Shown here piece after piece: positions 16,919-28,481 of a DNA stretch of 33,450 bases. Made by a program: the position numbers and the translations under genes. Numbering within the stretch: the stretch's first letter is position 1; each line of letters opens with the position of its first letter. The stretch is from Gammaproteobacteria bacterium (GTDB taxonomy: Bacteria > Pseudomonadota > Gammaproteobacteria > Ga0077536): positions 1-33,450 of the forward strand of contig JACQWY010000041.1 of NCBI GenBank assembly GCA_016209015.1, in the 5' to 3' direction. The notes under the pieces are model-generated. The model was not told where the DNA came from. It made no database searches and was given only the letters and a program-made list of their open reading frames with translations.

Positions 16919-18340
16919 ATGGCACGCAGCGAATTCGAGGAACGGCTGGCTAGCCTGGTACGGCGTCGGGTTCCGGGCTGTGAGGCTCTGATCGCCGCCG
17001 AGCGGCTCTCGGGCGGCGCGAACCAGGAGACCTACCGCATCACGGTGCGGGGCGGGGACGGTCCGCGCCGGCTCTGCCTGCGCCGCGCGGCCGGGGGCGT
17101 TGGCCGACACGAACATGGTCAGCCGGGACTCGCCACCGAAGCCCGGCTCATGCAGGTCGCGCGCGACGCGGGCGTGCCGGAGCCCGAAGTGCTGCACGTG
17201 CTCGGGCCGGATGACGGGCTCGGCGAGGGTTTCCTCATGGAGTGGCTCGACGGCGAGACGCTCGGCGCGAAGATCGTGCGCGCTCCGGAATTTGCCGCCG
17301 TCCGGCCGCGGCTCGCGCGGGAGTGCGGCGAGGTCCTGGCCCGTATTCACGCGATCGACGTCGACGCCACCGGTTTGCGGGATCGCCTCGAGACGCTCAG
17401 CCCCGAGCAGTTCGTGCGCCGCATGTGGCTGCAGTACCAGGGCTACGCCACACCGCAGCCGATGATCGACTACACGGCCCGCTGGCTGCTCGCGCACCTG
17501 CCCGAGCCGTCGTGCCCTGCGCTCGTCCACAACGACTTCCGCAACGGCAACCTGATGATCGACGCGGGGGGTATCCGTGCCGTCCTCGATTGGGAGATTG
17601 CGCATCTCGGCGACCCGATGCGCGACCTGGGCTGGATCTGCACGAACTCGTGGCGCTTCGGTGTGAGCGACAAACCGGTCGGCGGCTTCGGCGGGTACGC
17701 GGATCTCTGCGCCGGCTACGAGGCGGTCTCGGGACGGGCGGTGAACCGCGAGCACCTGAAATTCTGGGAAGTGTTCGGGTCGTTCTGGTGGGCGATCGAA
17801 TGTCTGGGGATGGCGGACCACTACCGGCACGGTCCCGACCAGACGGTCGAGCGGCCCGGCATCGCGCGGCGCAGCTCGGAATGCCAGATCGACTGCGTGA
17901 ACCTGCTGATGCCGGGCCCGGTGGAAATGCTCGCCGCGCCCGGATTCGACGACGACGAGATGCCGAGGCTGGACGAGCTGCTGTCCTCGGTGCGGGATTT
18001 CCTGCACCAGGACGTGATGGCGGAAACGACGGGCCGGACGAGCTTCCTCGCCCGCGTCGCCGGCAACAGCCTCGACATCGTGCTCCGCGATCTGGCGCTC
18101 GGCAGCCGCCATCGTGATGCCGAGCTCAGACGGATGCGCGCGCTGCTCGGGACGGACGGCACGCTGCCGGAGCTGCGTTGGAAGCTCGCGCTCGCGTTGC
18201 GCGCGGGCTCGATCGCGCTCGATACCCCGGCCCTGCAGGCGCACCTGCGGACTACGGTCGCGAACCAGCTCGCCATCGACCAGCCGAAATACTCCGGCTT
18301 GCGCACGGCACTCGCCGGCGGCGGACGACGACCCGACTGA
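16919..18340 (+). CDS. APH-fold kinase with C-terminal LvaB-like (DUF6285) region
   Basis: The 473-residue protein starts with an aminoglycoside-phosphotransferase-type kinase (about 1-335): a nucleotide-binding RLSGGANQETYR segment at 29-40, the catalytic loop HNDFRNGN at 204-211 (Asp206, Asn211), and the metal-binding LDWE at 223-226 (Asp224). Residues about 345-460 are an extra helical region (LDELLSSVRDFLHQDVM, then SFLARVAGNSLDIVLRDL) that resembles the small LvaB/DUF6285 proteins. In Pseudomonas LvaA needs LvaB to phosphorylate 4-hydroxyvaleryl-CoA, and here both seem joined in one chain. With the dehydrogenase just upstream I infer a 4-hydroxyacyl-CoA kinase rather than an antibiotic-resistance enzyme. 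The start at 16919 is 6 bp after the upstream stop. Confidence 0.82.
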   Translation: MARSEFEERLASLVRRRVPGCEALIAAERLSGGANQETYRITVRGGDGPRRLCLRRAAGGVGRHEHGQPGLATEARLMQVARDAGVPEPEVLHVLGPDDGLGEGFLMEWLDGETLGAKIVRAPEFAAVRPRLARECGEVLARIHAIDVDATGLRDRLETLSPEQFVRRMWLQYQGYATPQPMIDYTARWLLAHLPEPSCPALVHNDFRNGNLMIDAGGIRAVLDWEIAHLGDPMRDLGWICTNSWRFGVSDKPVGGFGGYADLCAGYEAVSGRAVNREHLKFWEVFGSFWWAIECLGMADHYRHGPDQTVERPGIARRSSECQIDCVNLLMPGPVEMLAAPGFDDDEMPRLDELLSSVRDFLHQDVMAETTGRTSFLARVAGNSLDIVLRDLALGSRHRDAELRRMRALLGTDGTLPELRWKLALALRAGSIALDTPALQAHLRTTVANQLAIDQPKYSGLRTALAGGGRRPD

Positions 18341-18504
18341 CCCGGGCGGCGCCGGCAGCCGGCGGGAGGCGCGGGCTCCCGTCATCGCGTTCAGGCCGGC
18401 GCGAGTTGGGGACACACGGGCCTTCTGAATCGGGGGTGTCCCGAATGAAAAGGACGCCGGCCGACACCCGGGGAACCTACTGCGGAAAATCCGGCCGAAC
18501 ATTC
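18341..18504. other. Intergenic stretch with a weak hairpin
   Basis: A 7-bp inverted repeat, GGGACAC at 18409-18415 with GTGTCCC at 18436-18442, may be a terminator for the kinase gene or a decayed copy of the short repeat. No U-tract follows. I see no gene. Confidence 0.35.
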
Positions 18505-18556
18505 TTGACTGAAATACTTGGAATCTGAGACCATAACCCAGTAAATTACTTGGTAA
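18505..18556 (+). promoter_or_regulatory. Candidate IscR operators and promoter of the Fe-S operon
   Basis: Two AT-rich sites contain the half-site words of IscR type I operators. Site 1 (18505-18524) reads TTGACTGAAATACTTGGAAT and site 2 (18537-18556) reads CCCAGTAAATTACTTGGTAA, a near palindrome. The TTGACT of site 1 would also serve as a -35 hexamer, so bound IscR would block the promoter. No equally good -10 is obvious. The position, directly upstream of an iscR-like gene, fits feedback repression by the [2Fe-2S] form. Confidence 0.65.
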
Positions 18557-18603
18557 CCGCCCGCGCCATCCCGGTTGCGGCGTGTTCAGGAGGCAGAGAA
18601 ATC

Positions 18604-19071
18604 ATGCGATTGACCACCAAAGGCCGCTATGCGGTGACCGCCATGGCCGACCTGGCGTTGCACTACGAGACGGGGCTGGTTTCGCTGGCCGAGATTGCGG
18701 AACGCCACGGCATCTCGCAGTCCTATCTCGAACAACTGTTCGCGTCGCTGCGCCGCCGCGGGCTCGTCGACGGCACCCGCGGACCGGGCGGCGGCTACCG
18801 GCTCAGCAAGCCGCGGGAGGCCATTTCGGTCGCCGACGTCATCGACGCCGTCGACGAATCCGTGGATGCGACGCGCTGCCGCGGCAAACGCAACTGCCAC
18901 GACAACGAGGGCTGCCTGACCCACGATTTGTGGGAAGATCTGAGCAACCAGATCCGCCGTTTCCTCACGAGCGTCACGCTCGCCGACGTCATCGAGAAGC
19001 CCCGCGTCGATGTCATCGCGAAGTGGCCGGAACGCAATCCCGAACCCGTGCGGCGCGAAGCCTCGGCGTGA
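18604..19071 (+). CDS. iscR: IscR-like Fe-S-sensing repressor
   Basis: The 155-residue Rrf2-family regulator has a winged helix at 1-75 (MRLTTKGRYAVTAMADLAL, QSYLEQLFASLRRRGLV, GPGGGYRLSKP). Its cluster ligands are Cys92, Cys98, Cys104 and His107, the same numbering as in E. coli IscR. The apo/holo switch lets it repress Fe-S assembly genes when clusters are plentiful. The ATG at 18604 has a perfect AGGAGG upstream. It heads the suf operon, so it is probably autoregulated through the sites at 18505-18556. SufR is less likely because the spacing and the His ligand are those of IscR. Confidence 0.92.
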   Translation: MRLTTKGRYAVTAMADLALHYETGLVSLAEIAERHGISQSYLEQLFASLRRRGLVDGTRGPGGGYRLSKPREAISVADVIDAVDESVDATRCRGKRNCHDNEGCLTHDLWEDLSNQIRRFLTSVTLADVIEKPRVDVIAKWPERNPEPVRREASA

Positions 19072-19095
19072 TCGAGTAGCAGGGACGAGAAGACC

Positions 19096-19419
19096 ATGAC
19101 CATCACGCTCACCGAACGCGCCGCCCGGCACGTGCAGAAGCAGCTCGCCCTCGCGCCGGACGCACAGGGCCTGCGCCTGTCCGTCAAGCCGACGGGGTGT
19201 TCGGGCTATTCCTACATCGTGAAAGCGGCCGAGACCGTCAACCCCGAGGACACCGTCATCGAAGTTCAGGGCGTACGCCTCGTCGTCGACCGCGGCAGCC
19301 TGCCCTTCCTCGACGGGACCGAAGTCGACTTCGCGCGCGAAGGCCTGAACGAGGGTTTCAAGTTCCACAATCCGAACGTCAAGGCGACGTGCGGCTGCGG
19401 CGAGAGCTTCAGCGTCTGA
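19096..19419 (+). CDS. A-type Fe-S carrier (SufA/IscA-like)
   Basis: The 107-residue protein carries the three invariant cysteines of A-type carriers: Cys35 in PTGCSGYSY and Cys99/Cys101 in the C-terminal CGCGESFSV. It would accept clusters from the SufBCD scaffold and pass them to target apoproteins. It lies between the regulator and sufB (24 and 31 bp gaps), which suits the sufA position. The IscA, SufA and ErpA subtypes cannot be told apart safely by eye. Confidence 0.9.
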   Translation: MTITLTERAARHVQKQLALAPDAQGLRLSVKPTGCSGYSYIVKAAETVNPEDTVIEVQGVRLVVDRGSLPFLDGTEVDFAREGLNEGFKFHNPNVKATCGCGESFSV

Positions 19420-19450
19420 GCACCCGCCGGCGAGTTCACGGAATCACTGC

Positions 19451-20899
<1,449 letters not shown>

Positions 20900-20928
20900 A
20901 GCGGCGCTCACAACCGAGAGAAGGAATC

Positions 20929-21674
<746 letters not shown>

Positions 21675-21678
<4 letters not shown>

Positions 21679-22961
21679 GCGAGTTCATCGCGGCGCTGGA
21701 GCGCGCCTTCGCGCCGGGTGCGGCATCCTCGCCGATCGGCGCCTTGCGCCGGCGCGCGTTCGAGACGTTCGCCGCGCGCGGCGTGCCGAGCCTGCGCGAC
21801 GAGGATTGGAAATACACGGATCTGAGCCGCGTGCTCGCGGCGCCTTGTGCCTTGAGCCCGGCCGCGACGGCGAGCTCCGCATTGCCGGCCTACGTCGACG
21901 GTGCGGCGCGCCTCGTGTTCGTGAACGGCGTCTACAGTGCCGCGCTCTCCGCCGCGGCAGCGCTGCCGGCCGGTGTCACGGTGCACCGGTTCGACGAGCT
22001 CGCGACGCGCGCGCCGGACACGCTCGCGCCGCTGCTCGAGCGCCAGGCGACGGGCCGCGCCGGGCCTTTCGCGGCCCTGTCGGCCGCGTTCGCCGCGGAC
22101 GGCGTCTACGTCGACGTCGCTGCGGACGCGGCGCCGGATTCGCCGCTCCACGTCGTCTTCCTGCGCACCGACACCGCCGAGCCCGCGTTCTCCGCGCCGC
22201 AGCTCCTCGTCAGTGCCGGGCACCACAGCAGGCTCACGCTCGTCGAGACTCACGCCGGCGGGGCCGGCTCGCGGGTCTCGGCCGCCGTCACCGAAATCCG
22301 GCTCGCGGACGGCGCGACGGTCGATCACTACCGGATCGTCGACGAGCCCGCGGCGGCGAGCCATCTCGGCAACGTGTATCTGCAGCCCGGCCGCGACGCG
22401 ATCGCGACGTCGTGGTCGTTCGTCGTCGGCGCGGGCCTCGCGCGCGTCGATCTGCACGCCGAGCTCGCGGCGCCGGGTGCGGCGGTCGTGCTGAACGGTC
22501 TCTTCCTCGCGACCGGCAAGGCGCACGTCGATCATCATGTGCGCATCGATCACGCCGCGCCGCACACGACGAGCGCGCAGGTCTACAAGGGCATCGCGAA
22601 CGATCGCGGCCGCGGCGTGTTCAACGGCAAGATCGTCGTCCATCCCGATGCCCAGAAGATCTCGGCGACGCAGGCGAGCAACAATCTCCTGCTCTCGGAC
22701 GACGCCGAGATCGACACGAAGCCCGAGCTCGAGATCTACGCCGACGACGTCGTCTGCCAGCACGGCGCGACCATCGGCCGCCTCGACGACGATTCGCTCT
22801 TCTACCTGCGCGCCCGCGGCGTTCCGCGCGACGTCGCGGAGGCGATGCTCAGCTATGGCTTCGCGGACGAGGTCGTCGCGCCCGTCGCGGTGCCGGCGCT
22901 GAAGGCCTGGCTCGAGGCGCGCCTGACGGGCGCCGCGATCGGCCGCGAGGACGCGGCATGA
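21675..22961 (+). CDS. sufD: SufD scaffold subunit
   Basis: The 428-residue partner of SufB has an N-terminal helical region including LRDEDWKYTDLS, a beta-helix core and the C-terminal motif CQHGATIGRLDDDSLFYLRA, whose His corresponds to the functionally important His360 of E. coli SufD. The start is GTG at 21675, overlapping the sufC stop by 4 bases (GTGA), and the stop overlaps sufS by ATGA, so translation of the three genes is probably coupled. Confidence 0.94.
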
Positions 22962-24202
22962 ACGCGCCGGCGCAGGTGAAGTCCGCGTTCGACGTCGCAC
23001 GGGTGCGCGAGGATTTCCCGATCCTCCGCGAGCTCGTGCACGGCAAGCCGCTCGTCTACCTCGACAATGCCGCGACGACGCAGAAGCCCGCGGTCGTGAT
23101 CGAGACGCTCGATCGCTACTACCGCACGACGAACGCGAACATCCACCGCGGCGTGCACACGCTCTCGGCGCGCGCGACGGATGCCTTCGAAGCCGCGCGC
23201 GAGACCACGCGGCGCTTCCTGAACGCGCCGAGCACGGCGGAGATCGTCTTCACGCGCGGCACGACGGAGGCGATCAACCTCGTCGCGCAGAGCTGGGCGC
23301 GGAGCACGCTGAAAGCCGGCGACGAAATCCTGATCGGCGAGGCCGAGCATCACTCGAACATCGTGCCCTGGCAAATCGTCTGCGGACAGACGGGCGCGAA
23401 GCTCGTCGTGGCACCCGTCGACGAGAAGGGCGAGCTGCACCTCGAGGCGGTCGCGGCGAAGTTGACGGAGCGCACGAAGCTCGTCGCCGTCGGCCACGTC
23501 TCGAACGCGCTCGGCAGCGTGAATCCCGTCGCCGCCATCACGAAGCTCGCGCACGACGCGGGCGCGCTCGTCCTCATCGACGGCGCGCAGGCCGTCGCGC
23601 ACGCGCCCGTCGACGTCGTCGCGCTCGGCTGCGATTTCTACGCCTTCTCCGGCCACAAAGTGTTCGGGCCGACCGGTATCGGCGCGCTCTACGGCCGGCG
23701 CGAGCTGCTCGAGGCGATGCCGCCCTGGCAGGGCGGCGGCGACATGATCAGGACCGTGAGCTTCGAGGGTGCGGAGTACAACGATCTGCCCTACAAGTTC
23801 GAGGCCGGCACGCCGCACATCGCGGGCGCGATCGGCCTCGGCGCGGCGCTCGAGTACGTGATGACGATCGATTTCGCGGGCGCGCTCGCCCACGAGCACG
23901 AGGTGCTGCATTACGCGACCGGGAAGATGATCGCGATCGAGGGCCTGCGGGTGATCGGCGCGGCGCGCGAGAAATCGGGCGTGCTGTCGTTCGTCATCGA
24001 GGGCCTGCACCCGCACGACGTCGGCATGCTGCTCGATCACCAGGGGGTCGCGATCCGCACCGGGCACCATTGCGCGATGCCGGTGCTGTCGCGCTTCGGA
24101 CTGTCGGGGACGGCGCGCGCGTCGTTCTCGATCTACAACACGCGCGAAGACGTGGATTGCCTGGTCGCGGCGGTCCGCAAGGCTCAACAACTCTTGTCTT
24201 AA
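22958..24202 (+). CDS. sufS: SufS cysteine desulfurase
   Basis: The 414-residue PLP enzyme removes sulfur from L-cysteine as persulfide for Fe-S assembly. The cofactor lysine is Lys234 in SGHKVFGPTG, and the persulfide cysteine is Cys372 in RTGHHCAMP, typical of group II desulfurases. AEHHSN and NIHRGVHTLS support substrate and cofactor binding. Group II enzymes usually need SufE or SufU to accept the sulfur, and neither is encoded in this operon. Confidence 0.95.
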   Translation: MNAPAQVKSAFDVARVREDFPILRELVHGKPLVYLDNAATTQKPAVVIETLDRYYRTTNANIHRGVHTLSARATDAFEAARETTRRFLNAPSTAEIVFTRGTTEAINLVAQSWARSTLKAGDEILIGEAEHHSNIVPWQIVCGQTGAKLVVAPVDEKGELHLEAVAAKLTERTKLVAVGHVSNALGSVNPVAAITKLAHDAGALVLIDGAQAVAHAPVDVVALGCDFYAFSGHKVFGPTGIGALYGRRELLEAMPPWQGGGDMIRTVSFEGAEYNDLPYKFEAGTPHIAGAIGLGAALEYVMTIDFAGALAHEHEVLHYATGKMIAIEGLRVIGAAREKSGVLSFVIEGLHPHDVGMLLDHQGVAIRTGHHCAMPVLSRFGLSGTARASFSIYNTREDVDCLVAAVRKAQQLLS

Positions 24203-24220
24203 ACGGATGCGAACCAGCCG

Positions 24221-24784
24221 ATGAATGCGCCCCGCAACCCCTCCGGCCCGCTCACCGTGGAGCAGGACTGCCCTGCGTTCCTGATCCCCGAGGGCTCGCC
24301 GATCACGCTCAAGGCCGGCATGGAGGTCTACGTCACCCAGGCGCTCGGCGGCTCGGTGACGGTGAACGTGAACGGCAACCTCGCCCGCGTCTCGGCGGAG
24401 CACGTCGGCGCGCTCGGCCTCGAGACGGACGCGAGCCCGGCGCAGAGCACGCACGCGGCGGACAACGGCAAGGTCGACGAGGCGGAGCTCTGGGCGCAGC
24501 TCAGCACCTGCTACGACCCCGAGATCCCGATCAACATCGTCGAGCTCGGCCTCGTCTACCGCTGCGAGATCATGGCGCTCGAGGGCGGCGGCAATCGCGT
24601 CGAGGTCGACATGACGCTGACCGCGCCCGGCTGCGGCATGGGTCCGATCCTCGTCGACGACGTCTACAACAAGCTCCGCCAGGTCCCGAACGTCGACGAG
24701 GTCGTCGTCGATCTCGTCTTCGATCCGCCCTGGAATGCCGAGATGATGTCGGAGGCGGCCAGGCTCCAGACGGGGCTCTATTGA
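24221..24784 (+). CDS. sufT: SufT, MIP18-like Fe-S maturation factor
   Basis: The 187-residue protein has an N-terminal region of about 90 residues with the ALGGSVTVNVNGN motif found in SufT. A MIP18/PaaD-like domain follows, with LSTCYDPEIPINIVELGLVY (about 90-115), MTLTAPGCGMG and VVVDLVFDPPWNAEMMS. SufT proteins help mature Fe-S enzymes. The stop overlaps the TTG start of the next gene. Confidence 0.9.
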   Translation: MNAPRNPSGPLTVEQDCPAFLIPEGSPITLKAGMEVYVTQALGGSVTVNVNGNLARVSAEHVGALGLETDASPAQSTHAADNGKVDEAELWAQLSTCYDPEIPINIVELGLVYRCEIMALEGGGNRVEVDMTLTAPGCGMGPILVDDVYNKLRQVPNVDEVVVDLVFDPPWNAEMMSEAARLQTGLY

Positions 24785-25101
24785 ACGCCGCCTGGCTCGA
24801 TCTCGGGTCGACCGGCGAGTTCGCGGCCGACCGCCACGCCGTCGTGCTGGCCGGGGACAAACGCCTCGTGGTGGTGAACCTGGCCGGGGAGTTCACGGTG
24901 TTCCCCGACTTCTGTACGCACGACTACACGTCCTTCGAGTCCGGCAAACTGCAGGACGGGAGCCTCGTGTGCCCGCGGCACGGCGGCCGCTTCTGCGCCC
25001 GCACCGGTCAGGCCCGGAAGGCCCCGCCCCGACACCCGCTGCCGGCTTTCGAAGTCCGGCTCGCCGACGGCCGCCTCTTCGCCCGACCCGCAACGTCCTG
25101 A
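24781..25101 (+). CDS. Rieske-type [2Fe-2S] ferredoxin
   Basis: The 106-residue protein has a clear Rieske cluster motif: Cys-Thr-His (in FCTHDYTSF) and, 16 residues on, Cys-Pro-Arg-His (in VCPRHGGRF). It looks like the ferredoxin subunits of ring-hydroxylating oxygenase systems, but it ends the suf operon, a place where such proteins occur in several proteobacteria. Its partner is not known. The start is a TTG overlapping the sufT stop, and no ATG or GTG in frame gives the complete fold. Confidence 0.85.
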   Translation: MNAAWLDLGSTGEFAADRHAVVLAGDKRLVVVNLAGEFTVFPDFCTHDYTSFESGKLQDGSLVCPRHGGRFCARTGQARKAPPRHPLPAFEVRLADGRLFARPATS

Positions 25102-25137
25102 AGGACGGTATCCGCCCGCGAGTCGGCCTCGTGCGCC

Positions 25138-25166
25138 GTGCTTTTATGCCCCGCGGCCAATATAAT
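25138..25166 (+). promoter_or_regulatory. Likely ndk promoter
   Basis: TATAAT at 25161-25166 matches the -10 consensus exactly. The hexamer 17 bp upstream (GTGCTT at 25138) is a poor -35. The -10 lies 52 bp before the ndk ATG and starts a new transcription unit after the suf operon. Confidence 0.6.
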
Positions 25167-25218
25167 GCCGACGATTTTCAATGCTTTATCTTGCATCTTT
25201 CCGGAGGTTCGTTTTTTC

Positions 25219-25644
25219 ATGGCTATTGAGCGCACTTTTTCCATCATCAAACCCGGCGCGGTCGCGAACAATCACATCGGCGGCATCGTCGCGAAGCTCG
25301 AAGCGGCGGGCCTCAAGATCGTCGCCCAGCGCATGCTGAAGCTCTCCCCCGAGCAGGCCGGCCAGTTCTACGCCGTCCATCGCGAGCGTCCGTTCTACGG
25401 CGAGCTCGTCGAGTTCATGAGCTCGGGCCCGATCGTCGCCCAGGTCCTGGAAGGCGAGAACGCGATCCTCAAGAACCGCGAAGTGATGGGTGCGACCGAT
25501 CCCGAGAAGGCCGCGCCCGGCACGATCCGCGCGGAATTCGGCAAGGACATCTCCGAGAACGCGGTCCACGGTTCGGACGCCCCCGAGACGGCGCGCGAGG
25601 AAATCGCGTTCTTCTTCGCGGCGAGCGAGATCCACTCGCGCTGA
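25219..25644 (+). CDS. ndk: Nucleoside diphosphate kinase
   Basis: The 141-residue enzyme equalises NTP pools by phosphate transfer through an active-site histidine. It starts [15 protein letters not shown], and the nucleotide loop and catalytic motif [12 protein letters not shown] contain the His. Length and sequence are typical. The ATG at 25219 has GGAGG at 25203-25207, and the TATAAT-led promoter lies just upstream. rlmN begins one base after its stop. Confidence 0.96.
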   Translation: MAIERTFSIIKPGAVANNHIGGIVAKLEAAGLKIVAQRMLKLSPEQAGQFYAVHRERPFYGELVEFMSSGPIVAQVLEGENAILKNREVMGATDPEKAAPGTIRAEFGKDISENAVHGSDAPETAREEIAFFFAASEIHSR

Positions 25645-25645
25645 G

Positions 25646-26743
<1,098 letters not shown>

Positions 26744-26744
26744 A

Positions 26745-27509
26745 ATGACATCTATCCTGAAGTGGGCCGGCATCGCGTGCACGGTGCTCGCCCTGGCCGG
26801 CTGCCAGAACGCGCAGACGCGCAAGGCCTCGAACGAAGAGGCGCGCAAGGTGAGCGAGCTCAACACACAGCTCGCGGTCGCCTACATGCGGGACGGCGAG
26901 AACGAGACGGCGCTCGGCAAGTTGAACAAGGCCATCGAGGCCGATGACAACAACCCGGACGCCTGGAACGCCTTCGGGCTGCTGCACGCGCGGCTCGGCC
27001 AGCTCGGCGAGGCCGAGGACAGCTTCAAGCGCGCGATCAGGCTCGACCCGACGAACGCCTCCGCGAACAACAACTTCGGTCAGTTCCTGTGCCAGCTCGG
27101 CCGCTACGACGAAGGCCTCATGCGCTTCGACCAGGCGCTCCACAATCCGCTCTACCAGGAGCCCGAAGTCGCGCATACGAACGCCGGCCTCTGTGCACTG
27201 CGCGGCAAGAAGATGGATCTCGCCGAGCAGCATTTCCGCTCGGCGCTGCAGATCAACCCGAAGCTGCCGCCCGCGTTGATCGAGATGTCGCAGATCAGCT
27301 TCGATCTTTCGAACTACCTGCCTGCGCGCGCCTATCTCCAGCGCTATCTCGATGTCGCGAAGCACACCTCGCGCTCGCTGTGGCTCGGGATCCAGATCGA
27401 AACGGCGCTCGACAACCGCGATGCGGTCGCGAGCTACGGCCTCCAACTGCAGAAGAACTTCCCGGACTCGAACGAGACGAAGCTGCTGCAGCAACGCGCG
27501 GCCCAGTGA
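26745..27509 (+). CDS. pilF: PilF/PilW type IV pilus biogenesis lipoprotein
   Basis: The 254-residue protein has a lipoprotein signal with lipobox LAGC (Cys20) and then about six tetratricopeptide repeats over residues 38-245. PilF is the outer-membrane pilotin that helps assemble the PilQ secretin of type IV pili. The position between rlmN and rodZ is conserved in gammaproteobacteria and supports the call. Its stop overlaps the rodZ ATG. Confidence 0.9.
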   Translation: MTSILKWAGIACTVLALAGCQNAQTRKASNEEARKVSELNTQLAVAYMRDGENETALGKLNKAIEADDNNPDAWNAFGLLHARLGQLGEAEDSFKRAIRLDPTNASANNNFGQFLCQLGRYDEGLMRFDQALHNPLYQEPEVAHTNAGLCALRGKKMDLAEQHFRSALQINPKLPPALIEMSQISFDLSNYLPARAYLQRYLDVAKHTSRSLWLGIQIETALDNRDAVASYGLQLQKNFPDSNETKLLQQRAAQ

Positions 27510-28432
27510 TGGCAGACCGCTTCCCCGACGCGACGCCGAGCGGCAGTCCGGCCGGACGCAGTCCGGGGGCCCTGCTGCGGGCGGCCCGCGAGGCGGCCGG
27601 CATGAGCCGCGAAGACCTCGCGGCCCGCACCCGTCTCGAGCCGAAGCTCATCGTCGCGCTCGAGGGCGACGATTTCGCGCGCCTGCCGCAGGCGGCGTTC
27701 GTGAAAGGCTACATCAGGAGCATCGCCCGCGAGATCGCGATCGATCCCGCGCCGGTGCTCGCCGCCTATGCCGCGGCGGACGGACCACCGGAGCCCGAGC
27801 TCGCCGATTTCGCGACGCGCCCGCCGACGCAGATCACGAGCAACAGCATGATCGTGCGCGGCGCGACGTATGCGATCGTGGTGACTTTCATCGTGCTCGT
27901 CATCGCGTGGTGGCGCAGCGACTATTCCTCGCGCCGCATCGACAAGGCGCCCGAGCCCGTGGTGGACAAGACGCCGCGCGATCCCTATCCCGATCGCGGC
28001 AAACCGCCCGACTACGCGTGGACGATCATCGACGGCTCGAGCAGCGATCCGCTCGCCGCGCCCCTCGACCAACGGTACGAATCGAACGGCGGCGACGTCT
28101 CCGTGCCGGCCGAGCTCGCGCCGGTGACGCCGGGCGCGCCGGAAGCGGCCGGACCGGCCACGGCGACGCCGCCCGCCGCGGTCGAGCCCGCGGGCAGGGA
28201 AATCACCATCGAGACCACGGAAGCGTCCTGGGTCGACATCTCGGACGCGAAGCGCACGCGGCTCTATTTCGGCATGGTGAAGCCCGGCAAGCCCGTGAGC
28301 GTCGGCGGCATCGCCCCCTACAACCTCGTGATCGGCAATCCGCCGCATGTCACGCTGCGCTTCCGGGGCAAGCTCATCGAATTGACCGAAAAATCCCCAC
28401 AGGGCGTCGCGAAGCTCAGGCTGGGCGACTAG
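27509..28432 (+). CDS. rodZ: RodZ cytoskeletal protein
   Basis: The 307-residue protein has the RodZ layout. A cytoplasmic Xre-type helix-turn-helix lies at about 20-85 ([33 protein letters not shown]), one membrane helix at about 117-135, a periplasmic Pro/Ala-rich linker, and a C-terminal DUF4115 beta domain at about 225-300 ([19 protein letters not shown]). It links MreB to the cell envelope and sets rod shape. ispG, often next in line, is absent. Confidence 0.9.
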   Translation: MADRFPDATPSGSPAGRSPGALLRAAREAAGMSREDLAARTRLEPKLIVALEGDDFARLPQAAFVKGYIRSIAREIAIDPAPVLAAYAAADGPPEPELADFATRPPTQITSNSMIVRGATYAIVVTFIVLVIAWWRSDYSSRRIDKAPEPVVDKTPRDPYPDRGKPPDYAWTIIDGSSSDPLAAPLDQRYESNGGDVSVPAELAPVTPGAPEAAGPATATPPAAVEPAGREITIETTEASWVDISDAKRTRLYFGMVKPGKPVSVGGIAPYNLVIGNPPHVTLRFRGKLIELTEKSPQGVAKLRLGD

Positions 28433-28481
28433 CGGCGCGGGACCGGACGGTCCGGGCCGGCGCGACGCGGAGAAAAACACT

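Noticed and set aside
16919-18340. Aminoglycoside resistance gene
   Set aside because: It has the APH fold, but the coupling to an acyl-CoA dehydrogenase and the extra C-terminal region fit the LvaA/ACAD10-11 type kinases better.
15614-18502. 962-codon minus-strand open frame across the dehydrogenase and kinase genes
   Set aside because: It is antisense to two clear genes, has no domain and no ribosome binding site, and its composition is that of a GC-driven shadow frame.
18904-18920. SufR identity for the Rrf2-type regulator
   Set aside because: The ligands Cys92, Cys98, Cys104 and His107 match the IscR pattern, whereas SufR proteins differ in fold length and cysteine spacing.
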